A program made the translations under genes and the position numbers. DNA of 23,482 bases, taken from DATLFQ01 sp035540915. GTDB lineage: Bacteria; Actinomycetota; Acidimicrobiia; Acidimicrobiales; GCA-2861595. Under the pieces are notes generated by a model. It saw only the letters and a program-made list of their open reading frames with translations, was not told the origin of the DNA and did not search any database. This document shows, piece by piece, positions 1 through 7,380 of this stretch. The stretch is from NCBI GenBank assembly GCA_035540915.1, contig DATLFQ010000015.1, positions 1-23,482 of the forward strand, given 5' to 3'. How positions within the stretch are numbered: position 1 is the stretch's first letter; each line of letters starts with the position of its first letter.

Positions 1-567
1 ACGCTGTTCTTCCTCCTGAAGGACGGGCGCCGCATCGGCGAGTGGCTGATGGACCGGACGCCCCCGGCCTACCGGGAAGACGCCGCCGAGGTGGCTCGGC
101 GGTCGCGCCTCGTCATGCGCCAGTTCCTCGCCGCGACCGCCATCACCGGCGCCATCGACGCGGTGCTCATCGCGCTGGCACTGGTCCTGGTCGGCGTCCC
201 GCTCGTCCTCCCGCTGGCCCTGCTCACCTTCCTGGGCGGCTTCTTCCCCATCGTCGGGGCGACGGCGGCCGGCGCGGTGGCGGCGCTGGTGGCGCTGGTC
301 TCGGGCGGTTTCGCCGACGCCCTGCTCATCGTGGCCGCCACGATCGTCGTCCAGCAGTTCGAGGGCAATGTGCTCCAGCCCCTCGTCCTCGAGCGGGCCA
401 TCAAGCTGCACCCGCTCGTCACGACGTGGGCGGTCGCCGCCGGCCTCGTCCTCGGCGGCCTGCTCGGCGCGTTCCTGGCCGTGCCCGTCGTCGCCATCGC
501 CGTCAAGGTGGCCAGCTACTACCGCGGCCGGGACGTCGACCGCCTGGTGCTCCCGCCCACCTCCTGA
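1..567 (+). CDS. AI-2E family transporter, C-terminal part (5' end outside window)
   Basis: The frame is open from base 1, before the first in-frame ATG at 49, so this is the 3' part of a longer gene. The first visible residues (TLFFLLKDGRRIGEWLM) match the stretch that precedes the last membrane block in AI-2E/PerM-type proteins. About 188 residues remain. They hold several hydrophobic segments, the FFPIVGA turn, and the block QFEGNVLQPLVLERAIKLHP, a hallmark of the family, followed by a last membrane span and a short basic tail. Family members are integral membrane proteins of roughly 350 residues, annotated as exporters of small molecules or ions. The AI-2 role is not general, and the substrate cannot be inferred here. 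A GC hairpin starts 12 bases after the stop. Confidence 0.9.
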   Translation, partial: TLFFLLKDGRRIGEWLMDRTPPAYREDAAEVARRSRLVMRQFLAATAITGAIDAVLIALALVLVGVPLVLPLALLTFLGGFFPIVGATAAGAVAALVALVSGGFADALLIVAATIVVQQFEGNVLQPLVLERAIKLHPLVTTWAVAAGLVLGGLLGAFLAVPVVAIAVKVASYYRGRDVDRLVLPPTS

Positions 568-579
568 ACTGGGGCGAAG

Positions 580-597
580 CGCGCGCCCTGGCGCGCG
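580..597. terminator. GC hairpin after the AI-2E transporter gene
   Basis: CGCGCGCC and GGCGCGCG form an 8-bp perfect stem with a CT loop (a 4-nt loop if the innermost pair does not form). It lies just downstream of the stop at 567. There is no T-tract, which is common for terminator-like hairpins in high-GC actinobacteria. Terminator function is inferred. Confidence 0.45.
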
Positions 598-627
598 ATG
601 CGGGTGCAAGTTCGGCGCCGCACCGGA

Positions 628-645
628 ACGGGCGCCCGCGCCCGT
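628..645. other. Short GC hairpin upstream of the zincin-like gene
   Basis: ACGGGCG and CGCCCGT pair over 7 bp around a 4-base loop. The hairpin ends 5 bases before the ATG at 651 and 17 bases before the ATG at 663. It could be part of a double terminator with the hairpin at 580-597, or it could mask initiation at the first ATGs. This is one reason for preferring the start at 663. Confidence 0.3.
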
Positions 646-662
646 CGGCAATGATGGGGGCG

Positions 663-1499
663 ATGGCCCGCATCCTCGACACCACGCCCGCCTTCGAGGA
701 GTACGCCCGCACGGCGTTCCTGGATCCGCCCGCCCTGCGCGAGTCCCAGTGGCGGGAGCGCTACGAGGGCGCCCACCCCGAGGTCTTCGCCGCCTTCTAC
801 GCCGACCAGCCCGACACCTCGGGCCGGGCCGCGCTGGTGCGGGAGCTGTCCCGCGTCCGCCAGCTGGCACGAGAGGCGGCGCCCGTGGTGGGCGGCATCA
901 TCGAGGACCTGGAGCCGGCCGTAGCCGCCGCACTCGGCGTCGACCTGCCGCCCGAGCCGCAGCACGTCCTGATGATCGGGCCCCACACCACCAACGCGGT
1001 CGTCGGGCGCCTGGACGGCGGGGTGGCCCTGTTCCACTGCCTGGAGTGGTATTTCTCGGAGGACGGCGCACGCGTCCTGGTCGCCCACGAGGACGCCCAC
1101 GCCCTGCACGAGCTGGCACTCGGGCTACGCCCGCCGCAGGACGACGCGGCCTGGCTCGCATTCTCCGAAGGGCTGGCCATCGCCGTCTCCCGGGTGGCCG
1201 CGCCGGACCTCCCCGAGGCCGACTACTTCTGGTACGGCTACGGCGGGTTCGAGGAGTGGCTGCCGTGGTGCCGCGAGAACCGAGCGGACCTGCTGCAGCG
1301 CTTCGGCGCCGCGCTCGACGACCCCGCTACCGGCGAGACCTGGTTCGGCGGCGGGCTGGTCGAGGGTCGCTGGCGGGTCGGCTACTTCGTCGCCGACGAG
1401 CTGGTCACCGCCCTGGGGCGCCCGCTGCCAGAGCTGGCCGCGCTGACGGTGGACGACGCGCGTGCCGCCATCAGGGAGGCCGTCGCCGCCTGCGGTTGA
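663..1499 (+). CDS. Zincin-like putative metallopeptidase (DUF2268-like)
   Basis: The protein has 278 residues. The HExxH zinc motif is HEDAH at residues 142-146 within VLVAHEDAHALHEL. A second acidic site follows in AFSEGLAIAVS (Glu169, 23 residues after the last His), the spacing and EGLA context typical of gluzincins. A GYFVADELV segment near residues 240-248 resembles the helix after the active site in DUF2268-type proteins. By family knowledge this would be a zinc-dependent peptidase, but the substrate is unknown. There is no signal peptide, so it should be cytosolic. Start choice: ATGs at 651, 654 and 663 are in frame. The one at 663 is preferred because GGGGGCG precedes it at short distance. 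Neighbours give no functional hint. Moderately sure of the fold, not of activity. Confidence 0.75.
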   Translation: MARILDTTPAFEEYARTAFLDPPALRESQWRERYEGAHPEVFAAFYADQPDTSGRAALVRELSRVRQLAREAAPVVGGIIEDLEPAVAAALGVDLPPEPQHVLMIGPHTTNAVVGRLDGGVALFHCLEWYFSEDGARVLVAHEDAHALHELALGLRPPQDDAAWLAFSEGLAIAVSRVAAPDLPEADYFWYGYGGFEEWLPWCRENRADLLQRFGAALDDPATGETWFGGGLVEGRWRVGYFVADELVTALGRPLPELAALTVDDARAAIREAVAACG

Positions 1500-1502
1500 C
1501 CT

Positions 1503-1539
1503 GGCCCTAAGGGCCACCCTCTACCGTGGCATCAGGAGG
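1503..1539 (+). promoter_or_regulatory. Small palindrome, candidate -10 and strong ribosome site for the cysteine-rich gene
   Basis: GGCCCTAAGGGCC (1503-1515) is a perfect inverted repeat just after the zincin stop. TACCGT (1522-1527) fits a -10 hexamer. A TTGACC at 1496-1501 sits 20 bp upstream of it, too far for a normal -35. AGGAGG (1534-1539) lies 8 bases before the ATG at 1548. This selects that ATG over the in-frame GTG at 1539, which overlaps the ribosome site. Confidence 0.45.
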
Positions 1540-1547
1540 TGGAACTG

Positions 1548-1736
1548 ATGACCGAACCGAACCCGTGCTCGTGTGGCTGCAGCAGTATGACCGCGGTCAC
1601 CGAGGCCAAGGAGCCCTGTGGCTGCGGCTGCGAGTGCTGCGGCGACGCGGCTCCCAAGACCCCGGCCGACGAGATCGCCGAGCTGACCAACCTGCGGGAG
1701 TCCATCGAGCGGCGCCTCGCCGAACTCGGCGCCTAA
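1548..1736 (+). CDS. Small cysteine-rich protein, putative metal-binding
   Basis: The protein has 62 residues. The N-terminal half carries two cysteine clusters, CSCGC (Cys7, 9, 11) and CGCGCECC (Cys24, 26, 28, 30, 31), eight cysteines in all. The C-terminal half is a charged predicted helix (DEIAELTNLRESIERRLAEL) that could form a coiled coil. CxC and CC patterns of this density usually bind Zn, Cu or Fe, as in metallothionein-like proteins, but I do not recognise a named family. The gene has its own AGGAGG site and a strong hairpin after the stop, so it looks like an independent short transcript. Metal binding is inferred from the cysteines alone. Confidence 0.7.
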   Translation: MTEPNPCSCGCSSMTAVTEAKEPCGCGCECCGDAAPKTPADEIAELTNLRESIERRLAELGA

Positions 1737-1756
1737 CGGCTGTCGGCGCCACCTGA

Positions 1757-1794
1757 GCCGGGCCCGGGCGGTTCCCTTCCCGCTCGGGCCCGGC
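1757..1794. terminator. 15-bp GC stem-loop between the cysteine-rich gene and the SARP gene
   Basis: The arms 1757-1771 and 1780-1794 pair over 15 positions with a single G-T wobble (1767/1784). The loop is 8 bases, TTCCCTTC. It starts 20 bases after the stop at 1736 and ends 13 bases before the ATG at 1808. The strength and position suggest a factor-independent terminator without a T-tract. Because it is so close to the next start, it may also affect translation of the regulator. Confidence 0.65.
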
Positions 1795-1807
1795 ACCGTG
1801 CCAGCCC

Positions 1808-4800
1808 ATGGAGAATGGGTCGGTGCGCGTGCGGCTGCTGGGGGGGTTCGAGGTCGAGGGCGTGGCCGAACGCGATCTCGGCAGCCGCAAGGGCCGGACG
1901 CTGCTGAAGATCCTGGCGCTCGCCCGGGGCGCGCCGGTGTCGGCTGATCGCATCGCCGACGTCCTGTGGCGTGACGACCAGCCCTCGCGTCCCGCCGACC
2001 AGGTGGGGGTACTGGTGTCTCGCCTCCGCCGGGTGCTTGGCGCGGAACGGATCACCCGGTGCGACGCTGGTTACGCGCTCGTTGCGGACTGGCTCGATGT
2101 CGGCGAGCTCCGCGCCCTGGCGGCGGTGGCCGCCACGGCCAGCGCCGAGGGACGCGTGGGGGCGGCGCGGGCGGCCGCCGACGCGGCGATCGCACTCGCC
2201 CGCGGCCCGCTGCTTGCCGACGAGGACGGCGACTGGGTCGAGGCCGAACGCACCGCTGTCGGAGGCGTCCTTGCCGAGGTTCGCCGACTCGCCGTGGAGG
2301 CCGCCGTTGCCGCCGGCGACCACGGCGGCGCCGCGGCGCTGGCCGAGCAGGCGCTCGCAGGCGATCCCTACGACGAGGTCGTGCTCCGGGCCTTGATGGA
2401 AGCCCACCTCGCAGCGCGCCGCCCGGCGTCGGCACTGGCGGCCTACGCCCGGGTCCGCGAGCGCCTGGCCGAGGAGCTCGGGGTGCCTCCGACGGCCGAG
2501 ACGGAGGCCCTGCACGCCCGCGCCCTCGCCGCCGCCGACGGGGACACGGTCCTCGCCGCGCCGCCGCTGCGATCGGCGCCCACCGGGGTCGCCGGGCGCG
2601 GCGACGAGCTGGCGGTCCTGGACGCCGCGCTTTCTCAGGCGGCGAGCGGCGGCGGCGCCCTCGTGGTCGTCGAGGGCGATGCCGGCATCGGCAAGACCAC
2701 GCTGGTCGACGCGTGGTCGCACCTCGTAGGCGACGAGGCCGTCGTGCTGCGGGGTCGGTGCGACGAGCTGGGCCGTGACCTTCCGCTGCAACCGGTGTGC
2801 GACGCCCTGGCCGAGCACCTCCGCGTCGTCGGTGCCGAGCGGGCCGCCGCCCTGCTGGGTGGCGACGCGGCGACGCTGGCCCCGCTGCTGGGGCCGGTCA
2901 CCGGTTCCTCGGCGACCGTCGTGGCCGACGTGGAGACGGCCCGGGAGCGGGTGTTCGCGTCCCTGGTCGCCGTGGTGGAGCGCTCCGGCGGCGAGCGGCC
3001 GGCGGCGCTGGTCGTCGAGGATCTCCACCACGCGGGTGCGGGCCTCCTGGCGTGGCTGGCCTTCGCCCGGCGGCGCGGCCGGCACACCCTCGTGGTGGCG
3101 ACGACCAGGCCCGGCGGCGCGAGGGGCCTCGCCGCCACGCACCATCTCCGGCTCGGGCCGCTCGACCGTGACGCGGTCGCCGAGATCGTCGGTTCCGACC
3201 GCGCCGACGCGCTGTACGCCCGCAGCGCGGGCCACCCCCTCCTGCTCGCCGCGCTGGCGGCCTCACACGACGAGGAGCTCCCGGCGACGCTCCAGGACGC
3301 GGTGGCGGCCCGGGCGGACTCGCTCGGCGACGACGTGGGTGCCACGTTGCGGGTGGCAGCCGTTCTCGGTCCCGACTGCGACATCGACCTCGTCGCCCAG
3401 GTCGCCGGTACGCGAGCTGTCGATGTGCTCGCCCAGCTCGAGGCCGCGGCGCGCGCCGGTCTCATCGTCGAGCGCGGGAGCGGCTTCGGCTTCCGGCACC
3501 AATTGGTGCGGGAAGCGCTGGAGGCTGCGACAGGGGCGGCCCGGCGGGCCCTCGTCCATCGGCAGGCCGCCCGGGCGCTGGCGGCCAGACCGCATCACGA
3601 CCCGCTCGCCATCGCCGTGCACGCCCGGGCGGGAGGTGACACCGCGCTGGCCTCGTCGTCGTTCGTGGACGCGGCTGCTGCGGCCGCGGCCCGCTTCGAT
3701 CTCGACGCGGCCGAGGACCACCTGGCCGCCGCCCTGGACCTCGCCCCTGCGCCGGATGCACTCGCCGCCCGGGCCCGGGTCCGCATGAGCCGCCTCTCCC
3801 TGGAGGCTGCCGCGGTCGACGCCGAACGGGCCATCGCCCTGGGCGGGGGCGCATCCGCCCTCGAGGTCGCCGGTTGGGTTGCCTACTACCGGCGCCACTA
3901 CGACGAGGCTCGTGCCTACGCCGACGGTGCGGCGGCCCGCGCCACCGACGACGCCGTCCGGATCAGCGCCCTCGCCCTCGCCGGGCGCGTCCGCCACGGC
4001 GCCGGCGACCTGGCCGGCGCGGCCGAGCAGCTGACTGCCGTCGGTGGGGGACCGCCGGCCGTCCGGGGGATCGCCGACGTCTGGTTGGCCCAGGTGCGCG
4101 TCCACCAGGGCCGTCCGGCCGACGCCCTCGCGGCACTGGCCGGGCCGATGGTCGATCCCGATCGCCTGGCGCACCCGTGGGCGCCGCTGCACCTGCGCTT
4201 CAATCGCATCCTCGCCCTGGGGCAACTCGGGCGGGTGTCGGACGCGCTGCGGGTGGCGGCGGACCTGGATGCCGCCGTGGCGCGGGAGGGGGCCGTCGGC
4301 GACCGGTTCCTCGGACCGGCGGCGAACGCCGCGGCGTGGATCCTGCGGTGGTCGGGACGCGGCGACGAGGCCGACGTCCGCAACCTGCAGGCGCTGGAGA
4401 CGACCGGTGGCGTCGGCGGGCCGTCCGCCGACGCGGTCGCCGAGGGTCATTACGTGGCCCTGCTCGACCTGGCCGACGGCTGCCTGCTGCGGGGCGACGC
4501 CGCCGGCGCAGCCGAGTTCGCGCAGCGCTTGGCGCCGGTCGACGCCTGGGGCGGCACCATGGCCTGGCACCAGCGCCACCGGCTCGGCCTGCTGCGGGCG
4601 CAGCTGGCCCTGGCGGATGGTGACACCCAGGCCGCGGCGGCGCTGGCGGCGGCGGTGGCCGAGGACGCCGCCAGGCGCGGTGCGGGCCGCTACGAACTGC
4701 TCGGGCTGGCCGTGCTCGGCGTCGCCGACCCGTCGGTCCCGGCCGAGCGGCTGGCCGCGGTCGTCGAGGGCCTGGGCCGGTGCGCCGTCCTGGACGGCTG

Positions 4801-4945
4801 GCGGCCAGTCGCCGCCCTCGCGAGGAGCCGCCGGTCCGACGCCTGGCGGTCCGCGTCCGCGCGCATGGCGGCTGCGGTCGTGGCGGGCGCCGGCGCCGCC
4901 GGTGGCCAGGCCAGCCGGTTGGTCGACCGCATCGTCACGGGCTGA
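1808..4945 (+). CDS. SARP/BTAD-family regulator with AAA ATPase and TPR-like C-terminus
   Basis: The protein has 1045 residues. Residues 5-95 form an OmpR-like winged helix of SARP type (VRLLGGFEV at the start, then VGVLVSRLRRVLG). Residues about 98-240 are the BTAD helical domain ending in YARVRERLAEELGVPPTAE. Residues 285-480 are an NTPase module with Walker A GDAGIGKTT (290-298) and Walker B LVVEDLHH (401-408, ED in place of the usual DD). The rest is alanine-rich helical repeat typical of the TPR part of AfsR/SARP large regulators. Such proteins activate transcription in an ATP-dependent way. The target is unknown, and no antibiotic biosynthesis genes are in view. There is no clear Shine-Dalgarno sequence before the ATG. 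A CACCGT 8 bases upstream could make it leaderless. The 3' end overlaps the opposing methyltransferase by 11 bp. Confidence 0.88.
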   Translation: MENGSVRVRLLGGFEVEGVAERDLGSRKGRTLLKILALARGAPVSADRIADVLWRDDQPSRPADQVGVLVSRLRRVLGAERITRCDAGYALVADWLDVGELRALAAVAATASAEGRVGAARAAADAAIALARGPLLADEDGDWVEAERTAVGGVLAEVRRLAVEAAVAAGDHGGAAALAEQALAGDPYDEVVLRALMEAHLAARRPASALAAYARVRERLAEELGVPPTAETEALHARALAAADGDTVLAAPPLRSAPTGVAGRGDELAVLDAALSQAASGGGALVVVEGDAGIGKTTLVDAWSHLVGDEAVVLRGRCDELGRDLPLQPVCDALAEHLRVVGAERAAALLGGDAATLAPLLGPVTGSSATVVADVETARERVFASLVAVVERSGGERPAALVVEDLHHAGAGLLAWLAFARRRGRHTLVVATTRPGGARGLAATHHLRLGPLDRDAVAEIVGSDRADALYARSAGHPLLLAALAASHDEELPATLQDAVAARADSLGDDVGATLRVAAVLGPDCDIDLVAQVAGTRAVDVLAQLEAAARAGLIVERGSGFGFRHQLVREALEAATGAARRALVHRQAARALAARPHHDPLAIAVHARAGGDTALASSSFVDAAAAAAARFDLDAAEDHLAAALDLAPAPDALAARARVRMSRLSLEAAAVDAERAIALGGGASALEVAGWVAYYRRHYDEARAYADGAAARATDDAVRISALALAGRVRHGAGDLAGAAEQLTAVGGGPPAVRGIADVWLAQVRVHQGRPADALAALAGPMVDPDRLAHPWAPLHLRFNRILALGQLGRVSDALRVAADLDAAVAREGAVGDRFLGPAANAAAWILRWSGRGDEADVRNLQALETTGGVGGPSADAVAEGHYVALLDLADGCLLRGDAAGAAEFAQRLAPVDAWGGTMAWHQRHRLGLLRAQLALADGDTQAAAALAAAVAEDAARRGAGRYELLGLAVLGVADPSVPAERLAAVVEGLGRCAVLDGWRPVAALARSRRSDAWRSASARMAAAVVAGAGAAGGQASRLVDRIVTG

Positions 4946-5723
4946 TCGCCCCCAGCACGAGGATGGAGCGCACCAGCGGCGGTGGTTCGTCGCCGAGCCG
5001 GCCCCGGGCCTCGACGGCGACGGCCTCGCGGTCGCCGGGCGGAAGCTGGGCCAGGAAGGGCGCGTGCTGTGCGAGACCGAGCCGCCAGGCGACGAGAGCG
5101 CCGGCATCGAGGTCCGGGAAGGGCACCCGGAGTCGCTCGACGTCGGCGTCGAGCCCGGCGGCCCGGGCGGCCGCCGCGCAGCCCTCGACCGTCGCCAGCT
5201 GCGGCGCGATGTCCGCCTGCAGGGCCCGGTACCACGGCTCCGGTGTCCAACCCCAAGCGGCCAGGGCGGCTTCCACCGCCGCCTTGACCGGATGCCCGTC
5301 GTCGGCGGCGTAGGCGGAGGCGAGGAGGGCGCCGCCGGGCCGTGTGACGCGGGCCATCTCCCCCAGCCCCGCCGCAGGCGAAGCCAGGTGGTTGAGGGAG
5401 AACGCCGCCACCGCGGCGTCGAACGTCGATCCGGGAAAGGGCAGCGCGAGGGCGTCGCCCACGGCGGAGGGCGGACGGCGGGAGGCGTCGTGGGCCAGCA
5501 TCCCGAACGCGGTGTCGACGGCGACGACACCGGTGGCGCCGGCGGCCAGGAGGGCGCGGCTGGCGGCGCCCGTGCCCGCCCCCACGTCCAGGGCCAGGCG
5601 CACCTGGAGCGATGCCGGAGCGCGGGCGACGAGCACCTCGGCGAGGCGGTCGTAGATGCGCCCCGGCCCGTGTTGCCAGGCTTCGCCCGTGACGGAATAG
5701 GCGGCGGCCGAGCCCCGGTTCAC
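4935..5723 (-). CDS. SAM-dependent methyltransferase (class I, type-11-like)
   Basis: With the GTG start at 5723 the protein has 262 residues. Motif I is LDVGAGTGAAS (residues 45-55), the acidic end of strand 2 is in VVAVDTAFGML (Asp70), and GDALALPFPGSTFD and LNHLASP follow as in ubiE/type-11 methyltransferases. The N-terminal segment SAAAYSVTGEAWQHGPGRIYDRLAEVLV is the usual lead-in, which argues for the GTG rather than the in-frame ATGs at 5759 or 5831. Those ATGs lie within or beyond a palindromic repeat. The substrate is unknown. It is the last gene of a minus-strand set after the phosphotransferase-like gene and converges on the SARP gene. Confidence 0.82.
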   Translation of the reverse strand: MNRGSAAAYSVTGEAWQHGPGRIYDRLAEVLVARAPASLQVRLALDVGAGTGAASRALLAAGATGVVAVDTAFGMLAHDASRRPPSAVGDALALPFPGSTFDAAVAAFSLNHLASPAAGLGEMARVTRPGGALLASAYAADDGHPVKAAVEAALAAWGWTPEPWYRALQADIAPQLATVEGCAAAARAAGLDADVERLRVPFPDLDAGALVAWRLGLAQHAPFLAQLPPGDREAVAVEARGRLGDEPPPLVRSILVLGAISP

Positions 5724-5735
5724 AGCGTCGTCGCC

Positions 5736-5812
5736 GGGGGCTGCGCCCCCGGACCCCATCTCCGGCCGGCGAGCTGGCGCTCGCAGGCCGGGGCTGCTCG
5801 GTCGCTGCGCTC
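5736..5812. repeat. REP-like GC-rich palindromic element
   Basis: Two hairpins sit side by side in the 91-bp gap between the kinase and methyltransferase genes. The first is GGGGGC-TGC-GCCCCC (5736-5750). The second is a 12-bp stem with one mismatch, CCGGCC + GCGAGC against GCTCGC + GGCCGG (5762-5791, loop TGGC). They are followed by GGTCGCTGCGCTCCC (5800-5814). The GGGGGCTGCGCCCCC core is a form often seen between genes of GC-rich actinobacteria. Copy number in this genome cannot be seen from one window. It could act as an attenuator or mRNA-stabilising element within the transcript. Confidence 0.5.
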
Positions 5813-5814
5813 CC

Positions 5815-6831
5815 TCACAGCCAGGCGGCACCGCCGCGGGCCGCGTCGCACCACCAGCCCAGCTCGTCGTCGTCGCCCAGCGCCTTCTCCCACCCGAACA
5901 CCACTACGGCCCCGAGCAGGCACAAGCCCAACTGGCGGTCCCACCATGGGGCGGTGTCGACACCGTGGCCCTCCAGGGCGGCACGGAAAGCTTCGGCCGT
6001 CTCCTCCTTGGAGATCGGCAGCCGGGAGCGGTCCAGGGCGAGATGCCACGTCAGCTCGTGGCACGCCGGTCCTTCACCGACGTACGCCCAGTCGATCAGC
6101 ACCGTGCGCCCGTCGGCGGCCCAGCCGGTGTTCGACGCCTTGACGTCGCCGTGCAGGAAGCACGACGGCGTCTGCCTCAGGGCACCGGCCAGGGGGGTCA
6201 CGTCCCGGCGCAGCTCGTCGACGACGCGGGCGACGTCCCGAGGAGCCCGCTCGCGGAACCGGTCCCACCCCTCGTCGGCCAGCCGCGGAACTCTCTCCGG
6301 CCACCCGAGGGCGCGCTCGCCCTCGACGGCGGCGTGGCCGAACCACGCCCACCGCGCCGCGTACGGCAGCAGCTCGGGACCGGACGGCGGGTCGTCACGC
6401 CAACCCCACGTTGCCGCGCAGAAGCCGGCGAGATGGTCGAGGAAGGCGGCGTGGCGGTCGGTCGGGACGGGGGCGTCACCGGGAGCGAGCAGCTCGTCGG
6501 ACACGTCCCGCATCAGCAGGGCGGCGCCCAAGCCGTTGCGGCCATGCCCGAGGGCAGCGCCCACGATCGCGTGGTCGACGAGGGCGGGCGCCGAGTCGAG
6601 CAGGCCGGCCGCCCAGGCCCGAACCGTCCGGCAGCAGACGTCGCCCGACACCCGCATCGTGAAGTCGTGGTCGATGTGCACGTACTTCACGACGTGGGCG
6701 ACGCCGTCGATCCACACCCGTTCGAACATCGCACTCGAGCGGCCGTCCGGATTGACGAACGGCTCCCGGCGCTCGACCGCGGCGAGCAGTTCGTCGACGG
6801 ACGGAGCCACGCGGCGCACGTCAACCAGCAT
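5815..6831 (-). CDS. Aminoglycoside-phosphotransferase-fold kinase (APH/ChoK-like)
   Basis: The protein has 338 residues from the ATG at 6831. The Brenner motif is FLHGDVKASN (His227, Asp229, Asn234). The metal-binding Asp is in LIDWAYVGEG (Asp247). A likely ATP-anchoring lysine is in VVKYV (Lys49). These match the phosphotransferase enzyme family PF01636. Such proteins phosphorylate a hydroxyl on small molecules (antibiotics, choline, sugars), and the substrate cannot be told here. The ATG overlaps the stop of the NTF2-like gene by 11 bp, so the two are probably co-transcribed and coupled. No obvious Shine-Dalgarno is seen, in line with coupling. A longer form from 6879 would overlap further and is less likely. 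Confidence 0.82.
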   Translation of the reverse strand: MLVDVRRVAPSVDELLAAVERREPFVNPDGRSSAMFERVWIDGVAHVVKYVHIDHDFTMRVSGDVCCRTVRAWAAGLLDSAPALVDHAIVGAALGHGRNGLGAALLMRDVSDELLAPGDAPVPTDRHAAFLDHLAGFCAATWGWRDDPPSGPELLPYAARWAWFGHAAVEGERALGWPERVPRLADEGWDRFRERAPRDVARVVDELRRDVTPLAGALRQTPSCFLHGDVKASNTGWAADGRTVLIDWAYVGEGPACHELTWHLALDRSRLPISKEETAEAFRAALEGHGVDTAPWWDRQLGLCLLGAVVVFGWEKALGDDDELGWWCDAARGGAAWL

Positions 6832-7216
6832 CGTTCGTCGCCGCCATCTCGGCGAGCCGGCCGGCGCCCCACCGGCCACCGCAGAAGAACCGATCGCGCA
6901 CGATGCGCCCGTCCGGACCGAGGCGCAGCAGGTGGCAGTGATGGGCGGCGTGGGGAACGCCCCGCTCGACCCAGGTCAGGAGATAGGTGACCACCTCGCC
7001 GCCGTCGACAGCGAAACGCTCGAGCTCCTCGAAGGCAGCTGGGTCGGCGAACCAGCTGCTGTACTGGCGGGCGACGGCTTCGGCACCGGAGACGGCGAAG
7101 CGCCACTCCGGCACGGTCGCGTCGAGGACGGCGCCCGGCGAGAACAGCTCGACCGGCACACCGACGCCGGCTTCGACGGCGTTCAGGAACCGGTCGACCG
7201 TGGCGGCGTTTTCCAT
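6821..7216 (-). CDS. NTF2-like / SnoaL-like domain protein
   Basis: The protein has 131 residues, the normal size of a single NTF2-like cone domain. The pattern is an N-terminal helix (TVDRFLNAVEAG), FSPGAVLDATVPEWRF, a second helix (AEAVARQYSSWF), then long strands FAVDGGEVVTYLLTWVER, AAHHCHLLRLGPDGRIVRDRFF. NTF2-like folds serve as isomerases, dehydratases or ligand-binding scaffolds. No catalytic set is diagnostic here. It is first in a minus-strand set with the phosphotransferase-like gene and diverges from the AhpD-like gene. The nearer palindromic operator (7241-7258) lies 24 bases upstream of its ATG and could control it. Confidence 0.72.
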   Translation of the reverse strand: MENAATVDRFLNAVEAGVGVPVELFSPGAVLDATVPEWRFAVSGAEAVARQYSSWFADPAAFEELERFAVDGGEVVTYLLTWVERGVPHAAHHCHLLRLGPDGRIVRDRFFCGGRWGAGRLAEMAATNDAG

Positions 7217-7240
7217 GACGGGATCGTCGACCCCCTCCCC

Positions 7241-7258
7241 TGCAGCGATCCTGCAACC
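7241..7258. promoter_or_regulatory. Palindromic operator copy 1 (divergent AhpD/NTF2 promoter region)
   Basis: TGCAGCGATCCTGCAACC contains the inverted repeat TGCAG-N5-CTGCA. It matches the second copy at 7295-7312 in 15 of 18 positions, with the differences confined to the centre. The copies are 54 bp apart start to start, about five helical turns. The cognate regulator is not identified. Confidence 0.5.
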
Positions 7259-7294
7259 GGTGCCCTGTGGGTGGGTGGCCGGGGGCGGCCGGAG

Positions 7295-7312
7295 TGCAGC
7301 GGCGCTGCAACC
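7295..7312. promoter_or_regulatory. Palindromic operator copy 2
   Basis: TGCAGCGGCGCTGCAACC contains the inverted repeat TGCAGC-N3-GCTGCA. It lies directly upstream of a candidate -10 (TACGGT, 7322-7327) and covers the place where the -35 would be (about 7299-7304). A bound protein would therefore be expected to block or replace -35 contacts. Confidence 0.5.
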
Positions 7313-7321
7313 CCTGCTTCC

Positions 7322-7374
7322 TACGGTGCGCTCACCGGTCCCGAGACGCGGACCGTGACCAGAGGACAGGGAGG
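7322..7374 (+). promoter_or_regulatory. Candidate -10 and ribosome site of the AhpD-like gene
   Basis: TACGGT (7322-7327) fits a -10 hexamer. AGGGAGG (7368-7374) lies 6 bases before the ATG at 7381 and fixes that start. The predicted leader is about 45 nt. Confidence 0.5.
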
Positions 7375-7380
7375 CACCAC

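Noticed and set aside
1496..1527. TTGACC/TACCGT as a full -35/-10 promoter
   Set aside because: The spacer is 20 bp, beyond the usual 16-19. Only the -10 is retained as tentative.
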